Positions 52,053 to 61,843 of a stretch of 64,000 bases of DNA are shown here, piece by piece. A program made the position numbers and the translations under genes. The notes beneath the pieces were generated by a model. It had not been told where the DNA came from and ran no database searches. It worked only from the letters and a program-made list of their open reading frames with translations. This stretch comes from Rhizobium sp. (GTDB lineage Bacteria > Pseudomonadota > Alphaproteobacteria > Rhizobiales > Rhizobiaceae): positions 1 through 64,000 of the forward strand of contig JAPZUE010000006.1 of the NCBI GenBank assembly GCA_027533385.1. The letters run 5' to 3'. Each line of letters opens with the position of its first letter. Positions within the stretch are counted from its first letter, which is position 1.

Positions 52053-53219
52053 TCAGTCCTCCCCTTCGAGATACATGCGCTCGTAGCGTAGACCAAGCCC
52101 GGTCAGCATCTCATAGCCGATCGTGCCCGCCGCGCGGGCGACCTCATCGAGCGGCATGTAGGGGCCGAGGAGTTCGACATAGTCGCCGCTGCGCACGGCA
52201 CCCGCGGGGAGATCGGTGATGTCGAAGATGGTCAGGTCCATGGTCACCCGCCCGACGACCGGCACGCGTTTACCACCGATGACGCCCGCTGCGCCTGAGA
52301 GACCGGTATCGCGCAGCGGAATCCCCGAGCCGGAGAGATTGCGCAGATAGCCGTCGGCGTAACCGACACTTGCGACCGCAAGGCGGCTGTCGCGGGAAAG
52401 CACATGGGTTGCGCCGTAAGAGACGCTTTCGCCGGCCTTGGCCTCGCGGATCTGCAGAATGCGCGCCTCGGCCTTGACCACCGGCTGCATCGGGTTCTTC
52501 GCGCCGTTCACCGCCTCGCCGCCGTAAAGCGCGATACCCGGGCGGGTCAGGTCGAAGTGATAATCGGACCCGAGGAAGATGCCGGCCGATGCCGAGAGAC
52601 TGGAATCAACACCTTCGAAAGCCGCGCTAACCTCCCGAAATTTCTCGAGTTGCTGGCGGTTCATCGGCGAGGATGGATCATCGCCACAGGCAAGATGGCT
52701 CATGACCAGCACCGGATCGAGGCTTGCTGGCCGCGAGACGTCATCGACAAGCGCGATGGCTTCCGCCATCGGCAGGCCGAGCCGGTTGAAGCCGGTGTCG
52801 ACATGCAGCGCGCAAGGGTAGGGGCCGCGCTCGGTCAGCACCGCCATCCAGAAGGCAAGCTGTTCTTCAGACGCGATCACTGGCACTAGGTCATGCTCGA
52901 AGAAGATCTCTTCCTGGCCAGGCCAGATACCGGAGAGAACGAAGATCCGGGCCTCAGGCGCATAGGGTCGAAGCGTTGCGCCTTCCGATGGCACGGCGAC
53001 GAAGAAGTCGCGGACACCGGCGCGGTAGAGCACCTGACCGACATCCTCGATCCCGAGCCCATAGGCATCTGCCTTGACGACCGCTGCCGCACGCGCCTTG
53101 GCCGAACGCCGCGCCATCTCCCGCCAGTTGTCGGCGATCGCCGAGAGATCGACAGTCAGGCGCAGGGGTGCCGAAAGAAACTCCTCCGGCGCATCGAGGA
53201 TGGTGAAACGGTCTGTCAT
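52053..53219 (-). CDS. alr: Alanine racemase
   Basis: This 388-aa PLP enzyme makes D-alanine for peptidoglycan. The PLP lysine is K49 in AAVVKADAYGLG. The family motifs HVDTGFNRLGL and SYGATHVLS with the later YADG segment are present, and the C-terminal beta domain carries the catalytic Tyr region. ATG 53219 is chosen because the upstream frame extension has no homology. It lies 72 bases before the antitoxin. Confidence 0.95.
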   Translation of the reverse strand: MTDRFTILDAPEEFLSAPLRLTVDLSAIADNWREMARRSAKARAAAVVKADAYGLGIEDVGQVLYRAGVRDFFVAVPSEGATLRPYAPEARIFVLSGIWPGQEEIFFEHDLVPVIASEEQLAFWMAVLTERGPYPCALHVDTGFNRLGLPMAEAIALVDDVSRPASLDPVLVMSHLACGDDPSSPMNRQQLEKFREVSAAFEGVDSSLSASAGIFLGSDYHFDLTRPGIALYGGEAVNGAKNPMQPVVKAEARILQIREAKAGESVSYGATHVLSRDSRLAVASVGYADGYLRNLSGSGIPLRDTGLSGAAGVIGGKRVPVVGRVTMDLTIFDITDLPAGAVRSGDYVELLGPYMPLDEVARAAGTIGYEMLTGLGLRYERMYLEGED

Positions 53220-53353
53220 GAAGGCTTCGGGTCGGTTGATCGGTGGGCCGACCCTAGCACTTTTCTTCAAGACGAAAATGCGGCGGCCGGATATTATGCT
53301 GCTATGCACAGCTTGTCCGGTCGTGGTTGCCCGCCATTGGCCAGTATGTGGAA

Positions 53354-53373
53354 AGGGCGCCCCCCAGCGCCCT
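53354..53373 (-). terminator. Hairpin after dnaB
   Basis: AGGGCGC (53354-53360), 6-base loop, GCGCCCT (53367-53373), 6 bases after the dnaB stop on the minus strand, followed by TTTCC. The T-run is short, so it is a weak terminator candidate. Confidence 0.45.
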
Positions 53374-53379
53374 CTGATC

Positions 53380-54876
53380 TCACGGTTCTTCGTACTGAAC
53401 GAAACTCGGCTCGGCCAAATCCGCAAAGCGGGTGAATTCCGACTGGAAGGCGAGCTTGACGGTCCCGGTCGGTCCATGACGCTGCTTGGCGATGATGACA
53501 TCGGCCGTGCCCTTGACCTTTTCCATATGCGCTTCCCATTCCGGATATTTCGGATCGGCCGGATCGCGGGGTTCCAGGTTCTTCACGTAGTATTCCTCGC
53601 GGAACACGAAGAGCACCACGTCGGCGTCCTGCTCGATCGAACCCGATTCACGAAGGTCGGAGAGCTGCGGACGCTTGTCTTCGCGGCTTTCCACCTGACG
53701 CGAAAGCTGCGAAAGGGCGACGATCGGAACGTTCAACTCCTTGCCGAGCGACTTCAGACCCGTGGTGATCTGGGTGATTTCCTGCACGCGGTTTTCGCCC
53801 GCCTTGCCGGCGCCCGTCATCAGCTGGATATAGTCCACGACAAGGAAGTCGAGACCGCGCTGACGCTTCAGGCGGCGGGCGCGCGCCGCCAGCTGGGCGA
53901 TCGAGATGCCCCCGGTCTGGTCGATGAACAGTGGCACTTTCTGCATGGTCTGGGAAAAGCCCACGAGCTTTTCGAATTCGTGCTCGGTAATGTCGCCGCG
54001 GCGGATCTTCGACGAGGAGACTTCCGTCTGCTCGGACATGATACGCGTGGCGAGCTGTTCGGCCGACATTTCGAGCGAGTAGAAGCCGACGACGCCGCCG
54101 TTCTTGGCCTTGAAGGAGCCATCGGGCAGCACTTCCGGTTCGTAGGCGGCCGCGATGTTCCAGGCGATGTTGGTGGCAAGCGAGGTCTTGCCCATACCCG
54201 GGCGACCGGCAAGCACGATCAAGTCGGAGCGCTGCAATCCGCCCATCTTCGCATCGAGCGACATGATCCCGGTCGAAATACCCGAGAGATTGCCGTCGCG
54301 TTCGAAGGCGGCCCCCGCCATGTCGACAGCCTGGGCGACAGCATCGGAGAAGGACTGGAAACCGCCGTCGTAGCGACCGTTTTCAGCCAGCGCAAAGAGG
54401 CGGCGCTCGGTGTCTTCGATCTGCGCCTGCGGCGGCATGTCAAGCGGCGCGTCATAGGCGATGTTGACGACATCCTCGCCGATCTGAATCAGCGAGCGGC
54501 GCAGCGCGAGGTCATAGATAGCGCGACCATAGTCTTCCGCATTGATGATGGTGACGGCTTCGGAAGCCAGACGCGCGAGATATTGCGCGACCGTCAGGTC
54601 GCCGACCTTCTGGTCGGCCGGCAGGAAGGTCTTGATGGTAACAGGGTTCGCCGTCTTGCCCATCCGGATGATCTCTGAGGCGACCTCGAAGATCTTCCGG
54701 TGCAGCGGCTCATAGAGATGCTCGGGCTTCAGGAAGTCCGAAACGCGGTAGAAGGCATCGTTGTTGACGAGAATGGCGCCGAGCAAAGCCTGTTCGGCTT
54801 CGATGTTGTTCGGAGCCTCCCGGTAGAGCGGCTCAGTCGGCTGGACCGGGCTCAGTTTGCGCGCAGCATCGTTCAT
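53380..54876 (-). CDS. dnaB: Replicative DNA helicase DnaB
   Basis: This 498-aa helicase unwinds DNA at the replication fork. The N-terminal domain (about 10-130; NNIEAEQALLGAIL) is followed by the RecA-like ATPase with Walker A VLAGRPGMGKTSLA, DFLVVDYIQLMTG (Walker B) and LSQLSRQVESREDKRPQLSDLRESGSIEQDAD. ATG 54876 is chosen over an upstream frame at 54960. No intein is present. Confidence 0.95.
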   Translation of the reverse strand: MNDAARKLSPVQPTEPLYREAPNNIEAEQALLGAILVNNDAFYRVSDFLKPEHLYEPLHRKIFEVASEIIRMGKTANPVTIKTFLPADQKVGDLTVAQYLARLASEAVTIINAEDYGRAIYDLALRRSLIQIGEDVVNIAYDAPLDMPPQAQIEDTERRLFALAENGRYDGGFQSFSDAVAQAVDMAGAAFERDGNLSGISTGIMSLDAKMGGLQRSDLIVLAGRPGMGKTSLATNIAWNIAAAYEPEVLPDGSFKAKNGGVVGFYSLEMSAEQLATRIMSEQTEVSSSKIRRGDITEHEFEKLVGFSQTMQKVPLFIDQTGGISIAQLAARARRLKRQRGLDFLVVDYIQLMTGAGKAGENRVQEITQITTGLKSLGKELNVPIVALSQLSRQVESREDKRPQLSDLRESGSIEQDADVVLFVFREEYYVKNLEPRDPADPKYPEWEAHMEKVKGTADVIIAKQRHGPTGTVKLAFQSEFTRFADLAEPSFVQYEEP

Positions 54877-55078
54877 TCGTTCGCATCCAATCCATGTGTC
54901 GGCGGTGGCTGCACCATAGCGAGAACGCAGGGCGGCGAAATGGCTCGCGCAGCAACCCACATTGATTCACAGGCGCCTCATCGCGACTTCAGAAAAAGCT
55001 CAAGGATCCGATCTTTTCGATTGACTGTGACATTCAACGAATCGGCCTTGGGACGTCAGATTTTAGCAGAGCACATAC

Positions 55079-55107
55079 GAAAAACGCCCGGAAAAATCCG
55101 GGCGTTT
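55079..55107 (-). terminator. Rho-independent terminator after rplI
   Basis: Minus strand: ACGCCCGGA, TTTT, TCCGGGCGT, then TTTTCG. The stem is 9 bp (55084-55092 with 55097-55105). It lies 24 bases after the rplI stop and before dnaB, with a T-run on both sides, so it may act in both directions. The rest of 54877-55131 shows no gene. Confidence 0.85.
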
Positions 55108-55131
55108 CGCGTCAGCTTGGGGCTGAAAAAA

Positions 55132-55707
55132 TCAGGCGTCGTCGCCGTCGCGATCAGCTTCCGGATCGAAGAAGTCTTCCGGACGCAGGGCATCTTCGTC
55201 AACGCCGTAGATGGCGTCGGCGGAGGTCAGGCTTTCGCCCTTGGCCTGGCGCTCGGCTTCTTCGGCCGAACGGGCAACGTTGAGCTCGACGGTCAGTTCG
55301 ACTTCAGCATGCAGGTGCAGGGTGACCTGGTGCAGGCCGATCGACTTGATCGGGGTGTTCAGCTCGACCTGGTTGCGGCCGATGTTGAAGCCTTCTGCGG
55401 CCAGGATTTCGACAACGTCACGGGCAGCGACCGAACCGTAGAGCTGGCCGGTTTCGCCAGCCGAGCGGACGACGATGAAGGACTTGCCGGCGAGTGCGTC
55501 GGCAACCTTCTGGGCTTCCGAGCGGCGCTCCAGGTTGCGGGCTTCGAGCGTGGCGCGCTCGGCTTCGAAACGCTTCTTGTTGGCTTCGTTGGCGCGCAGC
55601 GCCTTGCCCTGCGGCAGCAGGAAGTTACGGGCAAAGCCGTCGCGAACCTTCACGGTTTCGCCCATCTGGCCGAGCTTTGCGATGCGTTCGAGAAGAATGA
55701 CCTGCAT
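55132..55707 (-). CDS. rplI: 50S ribosomal protein L9
   Basis: This 191-aa protein begins [32 protein letters not shown], the L9 N-terminal domain, with a long helix (about 41-75) and the C-terminal domain ending at about 150. A long acidic extension (about 150-191) is typical of rhizobial L9. ATG 55707 is chosen over 55779 since the first 24 residues do not fit. It is the last gene of rpsF-rpsR-DUF2232-rplI. Confidence 0.95.
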   Translation of the reverse strand: MQVILLERIAKLGQMGETVKVRDGFARNFLLPQGKALRANEANKKRFEAERATLEARNLERRSEAQKVADALAGKSFIVVRSAGETGQLYGSVAARDVVEILAAEGFNIGRNQVELNTPIKSIGLHQVTLHLHAEVELTVELNVARSAEEAERQAKGESLTSADAIYGVDEDALRPEDFFDPEADRDGDDA

Positions 55708-55726
55708 TGTCGTGTTCCTTTCAGTT

Positions 55727-56701
55727 TCAGTCAGTTTCGGAGTTTTCGGTGTCGGCCTTGCGGGCCGGCGTGAGGGCAACGGTCCGCCGGGTATCGGAGA
55801 GGCCGATGATAAGGGGGATCATGAGCGGCAAGAGCATGATCGAAGAGAGATAGGCGAGCACCAGGGCCGGCAGACGCCAGTCCTTGCCCCGCGTCTTGTG
55901 ATGCATGGAGGCAAAGCCTGCCATCAGGAAGCCGGCGCCGAAGGTGCCGCAGACGGTCGCGCCGATCATCGCCGGAACGCCGCCCAGGAAGCAGGCGACG
56001 ATCCCGCCGAGAAAGATGAAAACCGTATTGCGGTTCATCCGGAGCGCCGAGGGGAAATCCTCGCGCGGACGCTTGTTGCGACCGGATGCCGTCACAATCC
56101 GCATGGCGATGTAATACATCATCGTCAGCAGCAGCACCCAGGTGCCGCCCTGGATGATCGGCAGCAGGATGACCATCGTCCGCTTCAGCTGCTCAAGCGC
56201 CGCGGCATCGGGCAGCATTGCCGGATCCTGCGTGCTCATCGCCTGTACCATGGCGTCGATCAGCTGGTCGGTGAATTCCGGACCGAAGCCGATGATGACG
56301 CCGAGCACGACCACGGCGATCGTCACGAAGCTGCAGAGCTGCAGGATGATGTCCGACAGCGGGTACCAGGCCATCAGGTGGTCCGGGCCACCGATTTCGG
56401 AGGCCGGGCGCGCCAGGCTCGACAGATGGGCGAGCCAGCCGGCAGGCGCCAGCGTGAAGATCGACATGCCAAAGGCAAACATCGGCGAGACGCTGATGGT
56501 GCCGAGCAGCGCTGCGGTGACGATTGCGGTGATGGACGCGACATTGCCCCAGCCCAGCCCGACGATCAGCACTGGCAGGGCGGAGGCGGCGTAAAGAAGC
56601 GAGGCAAGCGAAGGCTGTGCCGCAGCACCCATGACCAACAGGGCGGCGGTAATACCGGCAACGAAGCCGGTGGTCAGCAATTTGGCATCCAGTTTTTGCA
56701 C
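55727..56701 (-). CDS. DUF2232 membrane protein
   Basis: This 324-aa protein has about eight hydrophobic segments and the DUF2232 pattern ([40 protein letters not shown]). Genes of this family sit between rpsR and rplI in many alphaproteobacteria. Function unknown. It lies 19 bases before the rplI start. Confidence 0.88.
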   Translation of the reverse strand: MQKLDAKLLTTGFVAGITAALLVMGAAAQPSLASLLYAASALPVLIVGLGWGNVASITAIVTAALLGTISVSPMFAFGMSIFTLAPAGWLAHLSSLARPASEIGGPDHLMAWYPLSDIILQLCSFVTIAVVVLGVIIGFGPEFTDQLIDAMVQAMSTQDPAMLPDAAALEQLKRTMVILLPIIQGGTWVLLLTMMYYIAMRIVTASGRNKRPREDFPSALRMNRNTVFIFLGGIVACFLGGVPAMIGATVCGTFGAGFLMAGFASMHHKTRGKDWRLPALVLAYLSSIMLLPLMIPLIIGLSDTRRTVALTPARKADTENSETD

Positions 56702-56844
56702 GTCGCTGTCCTGCTGGTTCTAGCAGTTAGGGGAGGGGCTTCGAGCGGCTTCGCAGAAGCATCCCCAACATGGGATTTCACCTGACGTCGCGGTCACGCG
56801 CCATCGGGCAGTCGGTTCCGATCCGCGCCCAACGCGGAAGGGAT

Positions 56845-56875
56845 GAAGCCCGCCGGTCAGGGACCGGCAGGCTTC
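56845..56875 (-). terminator. Hairpin after rpsR
   Basis: GAAGCC (56845-56850), CGCCGGTC, AGG, GACCGGCA, GGCTTC (56870-56875), a long nearly perfect stem 8 bases after the rpsR stop on the minus strand. It probably limits readthrough into DUF2232; no strong T-run follows. Confidence 0.5.
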
Positions 56876-56883
56876 GGATCAGA

Positions 56884-57132
56884 TTAGGCGACTACGTAGG
56901 GCAGCAGGCCGAGGAAGCGGGCGCGCTTGATGGCCTGGGCCAGTTCGCGCTGCTTCTTCTGCGAAACTGCAGTGATACGGGACGGAACGATCTTGCCGCG
57001 CTCGGAAATGTAGCGCTGCAGGAGACGGACGTCCTTGTAGTCGATCTTCGGAGCATTCGCGCCCGAGAAGGGGCAGGTCTTGCGACGACGATGGAACGGG
57101 CGGCGTGCCGGAGCAGAGGATGCATCAGCCAT
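56884..57132 (-). CDS. rpsR: 30S ribosomal protein S18
   Basis: This 82-aa bS18 has [67 protein letters not shown], with the CPF element near residue 20. It forms a heterodimer with S6 on the 30S platform. It lies 24 bases after the rpsF stop. Confidence 0.97.
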   Translation of the reverse strand: MADASSAPARRPFHRRRKTCPFSGANAPKIDYKDVRLLQRYISERGKIVPSRITAVSQKKQRELAQAIKRARFLGLLPYVVA

Positions 57133-57156
57133 TGTGTTTTCTCCTATTGCTCGAAA

Positions 57157-57612
57157 TTACGCGCGGTCTTCGCGCGGACGGCGCTCGAAGCCACCTTCAC
57201 GGGGGCCACGGTCCGGACGCGGACCACGATCGCCGAAGTCGCGGCGCGGGCCACGATCGTCGCCTTCGCGGCGCGGACGGTCGTCACGGTCGCGCTTCTG
57301 CATCATCGCGGACGGGCCTTCTTCGTGGGCTTCAACAGCGATGGTCATGTAACGAAGAACGTCTTCGTTGATGCGCATCTGGCGCTCCATTTCATGGACG
57401 GCAGCCGCCGGAGCGTCGATGTCCATGAGGGCGTAGTGAGCCTTGCGGTTCTTCTTGATGCGGTACGTCAGGGACTTGAGGCCCCAGTTTTCGATGCGCC
57501 CGACCTTGCCGCCGTTAGCTTCGATGACGCCCTTGTACTGTTCGACGAGGGCATCAACCTGCTGAGCGGACATATCCTGCCGGGCAAGGAATACGTGTTC
57601 GTAAAGAGCCAT
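57157..57612 (-). CDS. rpsF: 30S ribosomal protein S6
   Basis: This 151-aa bS6 begins [25 protein letters not shown] and has [20 protein letters not shown]; it binds S18. The C-terminus from about residue 110 is a long Arg/Asp/Gly-rich tail ([19 protein letters not shown] and repeats) typical of Rhizobiales. ATG 57612 is chosen over 57645. The promoter at 57841 fits. Confidence 0.95.
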   Translation of the reverse strand: MALYEHVFLARQDMSAQQVDALVEQYKGVIEANGGKVGRIENWGLKSLTYRIKKNRKAHYALMDIDAPAAAVHEMERQMRINEDVLRYMTIAVEAHEEGPSAMMQKRDRDDRPRREGDDRGPRRDFGDRGPRPDRGPREGGFERRPREDRA

Positions 57613-57840
57613 GTAAGCTTTGCCTTTTCTTGCGGTTGTCGTCACCCGTATCCGGCGCTAAGCCTCACAGACTGCTCCTGAGCGGTATGAGCCGCGGCAA
57701 GAAAAGTAGTGTGTTCGAGACGGTCGAGAGCGGAGACACGGGAGGCCGGAAACCCTTAATAGTTCCTGCTGCAAGCCTTGTCAGCCTGCCAGCCCTCCGT
57801 TCAGCCACCAGCCAGAGGACCGGGTGTTGTGAACGGCGCG

Positions 57841-57868
57841 CTTATACGCGCATTTCCCACAAAAGCAA
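57841..57868 (-). promoter_or_regulatory. Candidate sigma-70 promoter for rpsF
   Basis: Minus strand: TTGCTT (57868-57863), 16-base spacer, TATAAG (57846-57841). It lies 229 bases before the rpsF ATG; the -35 box overlaps the T-run of the terminator at 57860-57898. The rest of the 316-base gap 57613-57928 shows no gene. Confidence 0.5.
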
Positions 57869-57898
57869 GGGCCGCACGGCATTTTCTGCCGGCGGCCC
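57860..57898 (-). terminator. Rho-independent terminator after the CaCA antiporter
   Basis: Minus strand: GGGCCGC, then CGGCA, loop, TGCCG, then GCGGCCC (57869-57898), followed by TTGCTTTTG. The inner and outer stems are perfect. It lies 31 bases after the antiporter stop. The T-run overlaps the -35 box of the rpsF promoter. Confidence 0.75.
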
Positions 57899-57928
57899 AG
57901 GCTGCAGTCTCCAGCAGTCGTGGCGGTC

Positions 57929-58861
57929 TCAGATCTGAATCAGTGCAGATGTATACCCCACATAGGCAATGAGCATGCCGACGGCGGTCAGCCTGCGAAC
58001 CCCCATGTGGGTCAGAAGCAGGAAGGCAAAGCCGATCGTGACGCCCAGCATGACCGGCACATCGAAGGTGTCGAAACGCGGCGAAACCGCGATCGGTTGG
58101 ATGACCGAGGTCACGCCGAGGATGAACAGGATGTTGAAGATGTTCGAGCCGACAATGTTGCCGATCATGATGTCGGAATGCTTTCTGATGGCCGACATGA
58201 TGCCCGTGGCAAGTTCAGGCAGCGAGGTTCCGACGGCGACGACCGTCAAGCCGATGACCGCTTCCGAGACGCCGAATTCGCGGGCAAGGCTCGTTGCGCC
58301 GCGAACCAGGAACTCGGCGCCAACAAACAGGGTGGCGAGACCGCCGAGGATCAGCAGCGCCATGAACGGGCCGCTGAGGACCTCGTGCTTGATGTCCTTG
58401 TCGTCCACGGTTTCCAGGGCTCGCTTACCGGAGTGGTAGGAATAGGCCACATAGGCAAGAAGCAGGATGACCATGAGGACGCCCGCGATGCGCCCGATCG
58501 TGGGGAACTGGACGAGGCCGAGCAGCAGGACTGCGGCGCCGACCATGACATAGGCGTCGCGCTTGACGGCTTTGTCCCAATGCGTGATCGGGAAGATCAA
58601 GGCGCAGATGGCGATGATCAGCAGGATATTGGCCGTGTTGGAGCCAACGACATTGCCAAGGGCAATATCGGAGGAGCCGGCAATGCCCGCGCGCACGGAC
58701 ACGAGAAGTTCCGGCATCGATGTGCCGAAGCCAACGATCACCAGCGATACCAGGAGCGTGGGAACGGCCATCTTGTGGGCGAGCGAAATGGAGCCCCGAA
58801 GCAGCCATTCGGCCCCGAAGTAGAGGGCGACCAGCCCCCCAAGTACGTAGACGTAATCCAT
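57929..58861 (-). CDS. Calcium/sodium antiporter (CaCA, YrbG-like)
   Basis: This 310-aa protein has ten membrane segments in two inverted repeats. Each repeat carries the alpha motif: GFGTSMPELLVS...ALGNVVGSNTANILLI (first) and AVGTSLPELATGIM...MIGNIVGSNIFNILFI (second). These glutamates and GN(V/I)VGSN signatures bind cations. The start ATG 58861 is preferred because AAGGG lies 6 bases upstream. Confidence 0.9.
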   Translation of the reverse strand: MDYVYVLGGLVALYFGAEWLLRGSISLAHKMAVPTLLVSLVIVGFGTSMPELLVSVRAGIAGSSDIALGNVVGSNTANILLIIAICALIFPITHWDKAVKRDAYVMVGAAVLLLGLVQFPTIGRIAGVLMVILLLAYVAYSYHSGKRALETVDDKDIKHEVLSGPFMALLILGGLATLFVGAEFLVRGATSLAREFGVSEAVIGLTVVAVGTSLPELATGIMSAIRKHSDIMIGNIVGSNIFNILFILGVTSVIQPIAVSPRFDTFDVPVMLGVTIGFAFLLLTHMGVRRLTAVGMLIAYVGYTSALIQI

Positions 58862-58992
58862 GGTCATCCCTTTATCCGCGGCCCAGGCGCCGCCATTCTA
58901 TTGCTGCGGCAAGTGGTGATGCCCTGCAGCGCTCGGTAGGTCCCGGCCGTTCACGTTCTTGTGGAACGACCGGTCGCAGAAGACGTAGCCGG

Positions 58993-60036
58993 TCAGATGG
59001 GCATCGGATAGAGCCGATGGATCTGCGCGATCTCCTTGAGCACCTCGTCGGAGAGCTTGAGATCGGCCGCACCGATATTGATCTTCAGTTGCTCCATGGT
59101 CGTCGAGCCGATGATGACCGAGGCCATGAAGGGGCGGGTGAGGCAGAAGGCAAGCGCCATGGCCGAGGGATCAAGCCCGTGTTTGCGCGCAAGCTCCACA
59201 TAGGCGCGGGTCGCTGCATCCTGCTGCGGAACAAGCCGGCCACCGATGTCGCCATTGATCGAACCGCGCGAACCGGCAGGCTTCTTGCCGTCGAGATACT
59301 TGCCCGAGAGAATGCCGCCGGCGAGCGGAGAATAGGCGAGCAGGCCGACATCCTCATGATGGGAAAGCTCGGCGAGGTCGAGATCGAAGTGCCGGTAAAG
59401 CAGATTGTATTCGTTCTGGATCGTGGCGACGCGCGGCAGCCCCTTGGCTTCGGCGAGCGTCAGATGGTTTTGGGTTCCCCAGGTCGTTTCGTTGGAAAGC
59501 CCGAAAGCCTTGAGCTTGCCTGCCTTCTGGCAGTCGCCGAGCGCCTCGAGAATTTCGGCAGTGTCAGCCGCAGCCTTGGCCCTATCCTGCTTGAAGGGGT
59601 TGTAGTTCCAGGCGCCGCGGAAATGGAAATGCCCGCGGTTGGGCCAGTGGATCTGATAGAGATCGACGTAATCCGTCTTCAGGCGCTTGAGGCTGGCGTC
59701 GAGCGCTTCCTTTACCACCGCGCCCGTGATTGGCTTGCCCTCGCGGATATAGGGGCGACCCGGACCGGCGACCTTGGTCGCCAGCACCACCTTGTCACGC
59801 TTCCCGGTCTTCTCGAACCAGTCGCCGATCAGCCGCTCGGTATCGGTATAGGTTTCGGCGGAGAGCGGTGTGGTGGGGTATAGCTCTGCCGTATCAAAGA
59901 AGTTGACGCCGTGGTCGAGCGCATAGTCCATCTGCGCATAGGCTTCCTCGCGCGTGTTCTGCGAGCCCCAGGTCATGGTGCCCAGGCAGATTTCTGAGAC
60001 AAGAATATCGGTTCGGCCGAGCCGGTTCATTTTCAT
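58993..60036 (-). CDS. Aldo/keto reductase
   Basis: This 347-aa protein of the AKR superfamily has the opening MNRLGRTDILVSEICLGTMTWG, the catalytic tetrad D-Y-K-H seen as FFDTAELYP, VLATKVAG and LYQIHWPNRG, and IIGSTTMEQLK near the C-terminus for the NADP-binding loop. The Tas-like/AKR-type sequence gives no firm substrate. It is divergent from the low-GC gene with 230 bases between. Confidence 0.9.
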   Translation of the reverse strand: MKMNRLGRTDILVSEICLGTMTWGSQNTREEAYAQMDYALDHGVNFFDTAELYPTTPLSAETYTDTERLIGDWFEKTGKRDKVVLATKVAGPGRPYIREGKPITGAVVKEALDASLKRLKTDYVDLYQIHWPNRGHFHFRGAWNYNPFKQDRAKAAADTAEILEALGDCQKAGKLKAFGLSNETTWGTQNHLTLAEAKGLPRVATIQNEYNLLYRHFDLDLAELSHHEDVGLLAYSPLAGGILSGKYLDGKKPAGSRGSINGDIGGRLVPQQDAATRAYVELARKHGLDPSAMALAFCLTRPFMASVIIGSTTMEQLKINIGAADLKLSDEVLKEIAQIHRLYPMPI

Positions 60037-60266
60037 GGGGGAGAAGCCTCTATCGGAAGGTTGGCCAGATGCAGGCCGAGAATTCGTGGCAAAGATAATG
60101 GGGAATTGCCATATCGCAAGCGCACAATGATTGAACTCCAGCCCAAGCTGGCTTGGATTGCGCTCTCGAAGCGTGTTTAAATTGAAGGCGCACCTATGCG
60201 CTGCAAGGAAGCCTTCACCCTTCGCCTATAGCAAGTCCGAACAAGCACCAGATGCCGGAGACGGAA

Positions 60267-60752
60267 ATGCAATACGAGAGGCGAGCAAAACTTGCGTCAC
60301 ATGCTTTTGCGCTAATCTTGGCAGGCCTGTTGATTGGTCTCGTGCTGCCTTACCATATCCAAAACAAGCGTATTGCGGAGCATCAGCTAATTGATTGGAC
60401 GGCGGCTGTCGCAGTAGTTGAGAACGTCGAGATTGAGTTCCGCAGACGCCATCGTTCGTGCAGCTACCAAATCCGCTACTCTTTTGTCGCCAGCAGTGGC
60501 GATCCGATCCTTCATCAATCGAAGTTTCCATGCCAGATGAAGGGTTGGTTCGATCGTGAGCCCGTGCCGATGGCCGAGAAGATCGATATTCTCTACGACA
60601 AGTCAGACCCCAGCCGGTCGCGGCCGCTGGTTTTGATACAGGAAGACTCTGCGTATGGGTTCCACCACCTTTTTCTTGTCGGTATCGTGCTTTGGTTTGC
60701 CTTCTATCTGCTCGCCAGGAAGGCCATCAGATTTGCGATCAACCTTCCCTGA
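60267..60752 (+). CDS. DUF3592-like membrane protein, low GC
   Basis: This 161-aa protein has two membrane segments (about 15-32 and 133-150) with an extramembrane domain between, containing ENVEIEFRRRHRSCSYQIRYSF and KIDILYDKSDPSRSRPL, the pattern of DUF3592. Function unknown. ATG 60267 follows GGAGACGGAA; ATG 60252 is also possible. The stretch is visibly lower in GC than its neighbours, suggesting acquisition. Confidence 0.65.
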   Translation: MQYERRAKLASHAFALILAGLLIGLVLPYHIQNKRIAEHQLIDWTAAVAVVENVEIEFRRRHRSCSYQIRYSFVASSGDPILHQSKFPCQMKGWFDREPVPMAEKIDILYDKSDPSRSRPLVLIQEDSAYGFHHLFLVGIVLWFAFYLLARKAIRFAINLP

Positions 60753-60868
60753 TAGCCCTTGAAAGTCAGGCCTTGCACACTGTGCCAACCGGGGAGAGCG
60801 CCTCCCCAACTCTTGACTCCCAAGGCAAAGATGTGAATGGAGGGCAAAAAACCAAGGGAGATACGCCC

Positions 60869-61813
60869 ATGTCAGTCGCATTCACCTTTCCGGGTCAGGG
60901 CAGCCAGGCCGTCGGAATGGGCAAGGACCTTGCCGACAATTTTGCCGAAGCCCGCGCCGTTTTCGAAGAAGTCGATGAAGCGCTCGGCCAGAAGCTGTCG
61001 GACATCATGTGGAACGGTCCGGAAGAGACGCTGACACTGACCGCCAATGCCCAGCCGGCGCTGATGGCCGTCTCCATGGCCGTGATCCGCGTGCTCGAAG
61101 CCAGGGGCCTCGACGTGAAGTCAAAGGTCGCCTATGTCGCCGGCCATTCGCTCGGCGAGTATTCGGCCCTCTGCGCTGCCGGCACCTTCTCGATTGCCGA
61201 CACCGCCCGTCTCCTGCGCATTCGCGGCAATGCCATGCAGGCGGCCGTTCCTGTGGGCGAGGGTGCCATGGCCGCGATCATCGGTCTGGAGCATGGCGAC
61301 GTGCAGGCGATCTGCGCGGAAGCCTCCTCCGTCGGTCCCTGCCAGATCGCCAACGACAATGGCGGCGGCCAGTTGGTGATCTCCGGCGGCAAGGCTGCGG
61401 TTGAGAAGGCTGCGGCCCTCGCATCCGAAAAGGGCGCCAAGCGCGCCATCATGTTGCCGGTTTCAGCACCCTTTCATTCGGCTCTGATGGGCCCGGCGGC
61501 TGACGCCATGCGCCAGGCCCTTTCCAAGGTCGAGAAGAAAGACCCCATCGTGCCGCTGATTGCCAATGTGCGGGCTGCCCCAGTGACCTCCGCGTCCGAA
61601 ATCGCGGATCTGCTCGTCGAGCAGGTCACCGGCCAGGTTCGTTGGCGCGAGACGGTCGAATGGTTCGGCGCCAATGGCGTGACCACGCTTTACGAAGTGG
61701 GCGCCGGCAAGGTCCTGACGGGTCTCGCACGCCGCATCGACAAGAACATCAACGGTGTGGCCGTCAACGGCCCGGCCGATATCGACGCGGCTCTTGCCGC
61801 CCTCAACGGCTGA
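60869..61813 (+). CDS. fabD: Malonyl-CoA:ACP transacylase
   Basis: This 314-aa enzyme moves malonate from CoA to ACP for fatty-acid elongation. The nucleophile is S94 in GHSLGEYSAL, and the late His is H203 in PFHSALM. FTFPGQGSQAVGMG is the family N-terminus. ATG 60869 is chosen over 60692; AAGGGAGA precedes it. It heads fabD-fabG-acpP-fabF. Confidence 0.96.
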   Translation: MSVAFTFPGQGSQAVGMGKDLADNFAEARAVFEEVDEALGQKLSDIMWNGPEETLTLTANAQPALMAVSMAVIRVLEARGLDVKSKVAYVAGHSLGEYSALCAAGTFSIADTARLLRIRGNAMQAAVPVGEGAMAAIIGLEHGDVQAICAEASSVGPCQIANDNGGGQLVISGGKAAVEKAAALASEKGAKRAIMLPVSAPFHSALMGPAADAMRQALSKVEKKDPIVPLIANVRAAPVTSASEIADLLVEQVTGQVRWRETVEWFGANGVTTLYEVGAGKVLTGLARRIDKNINGVAVNGPADIDAALAALNG

Positions 61814-61843
61814 TAGCCTCAACGAACAACAAGGAAAACGATC

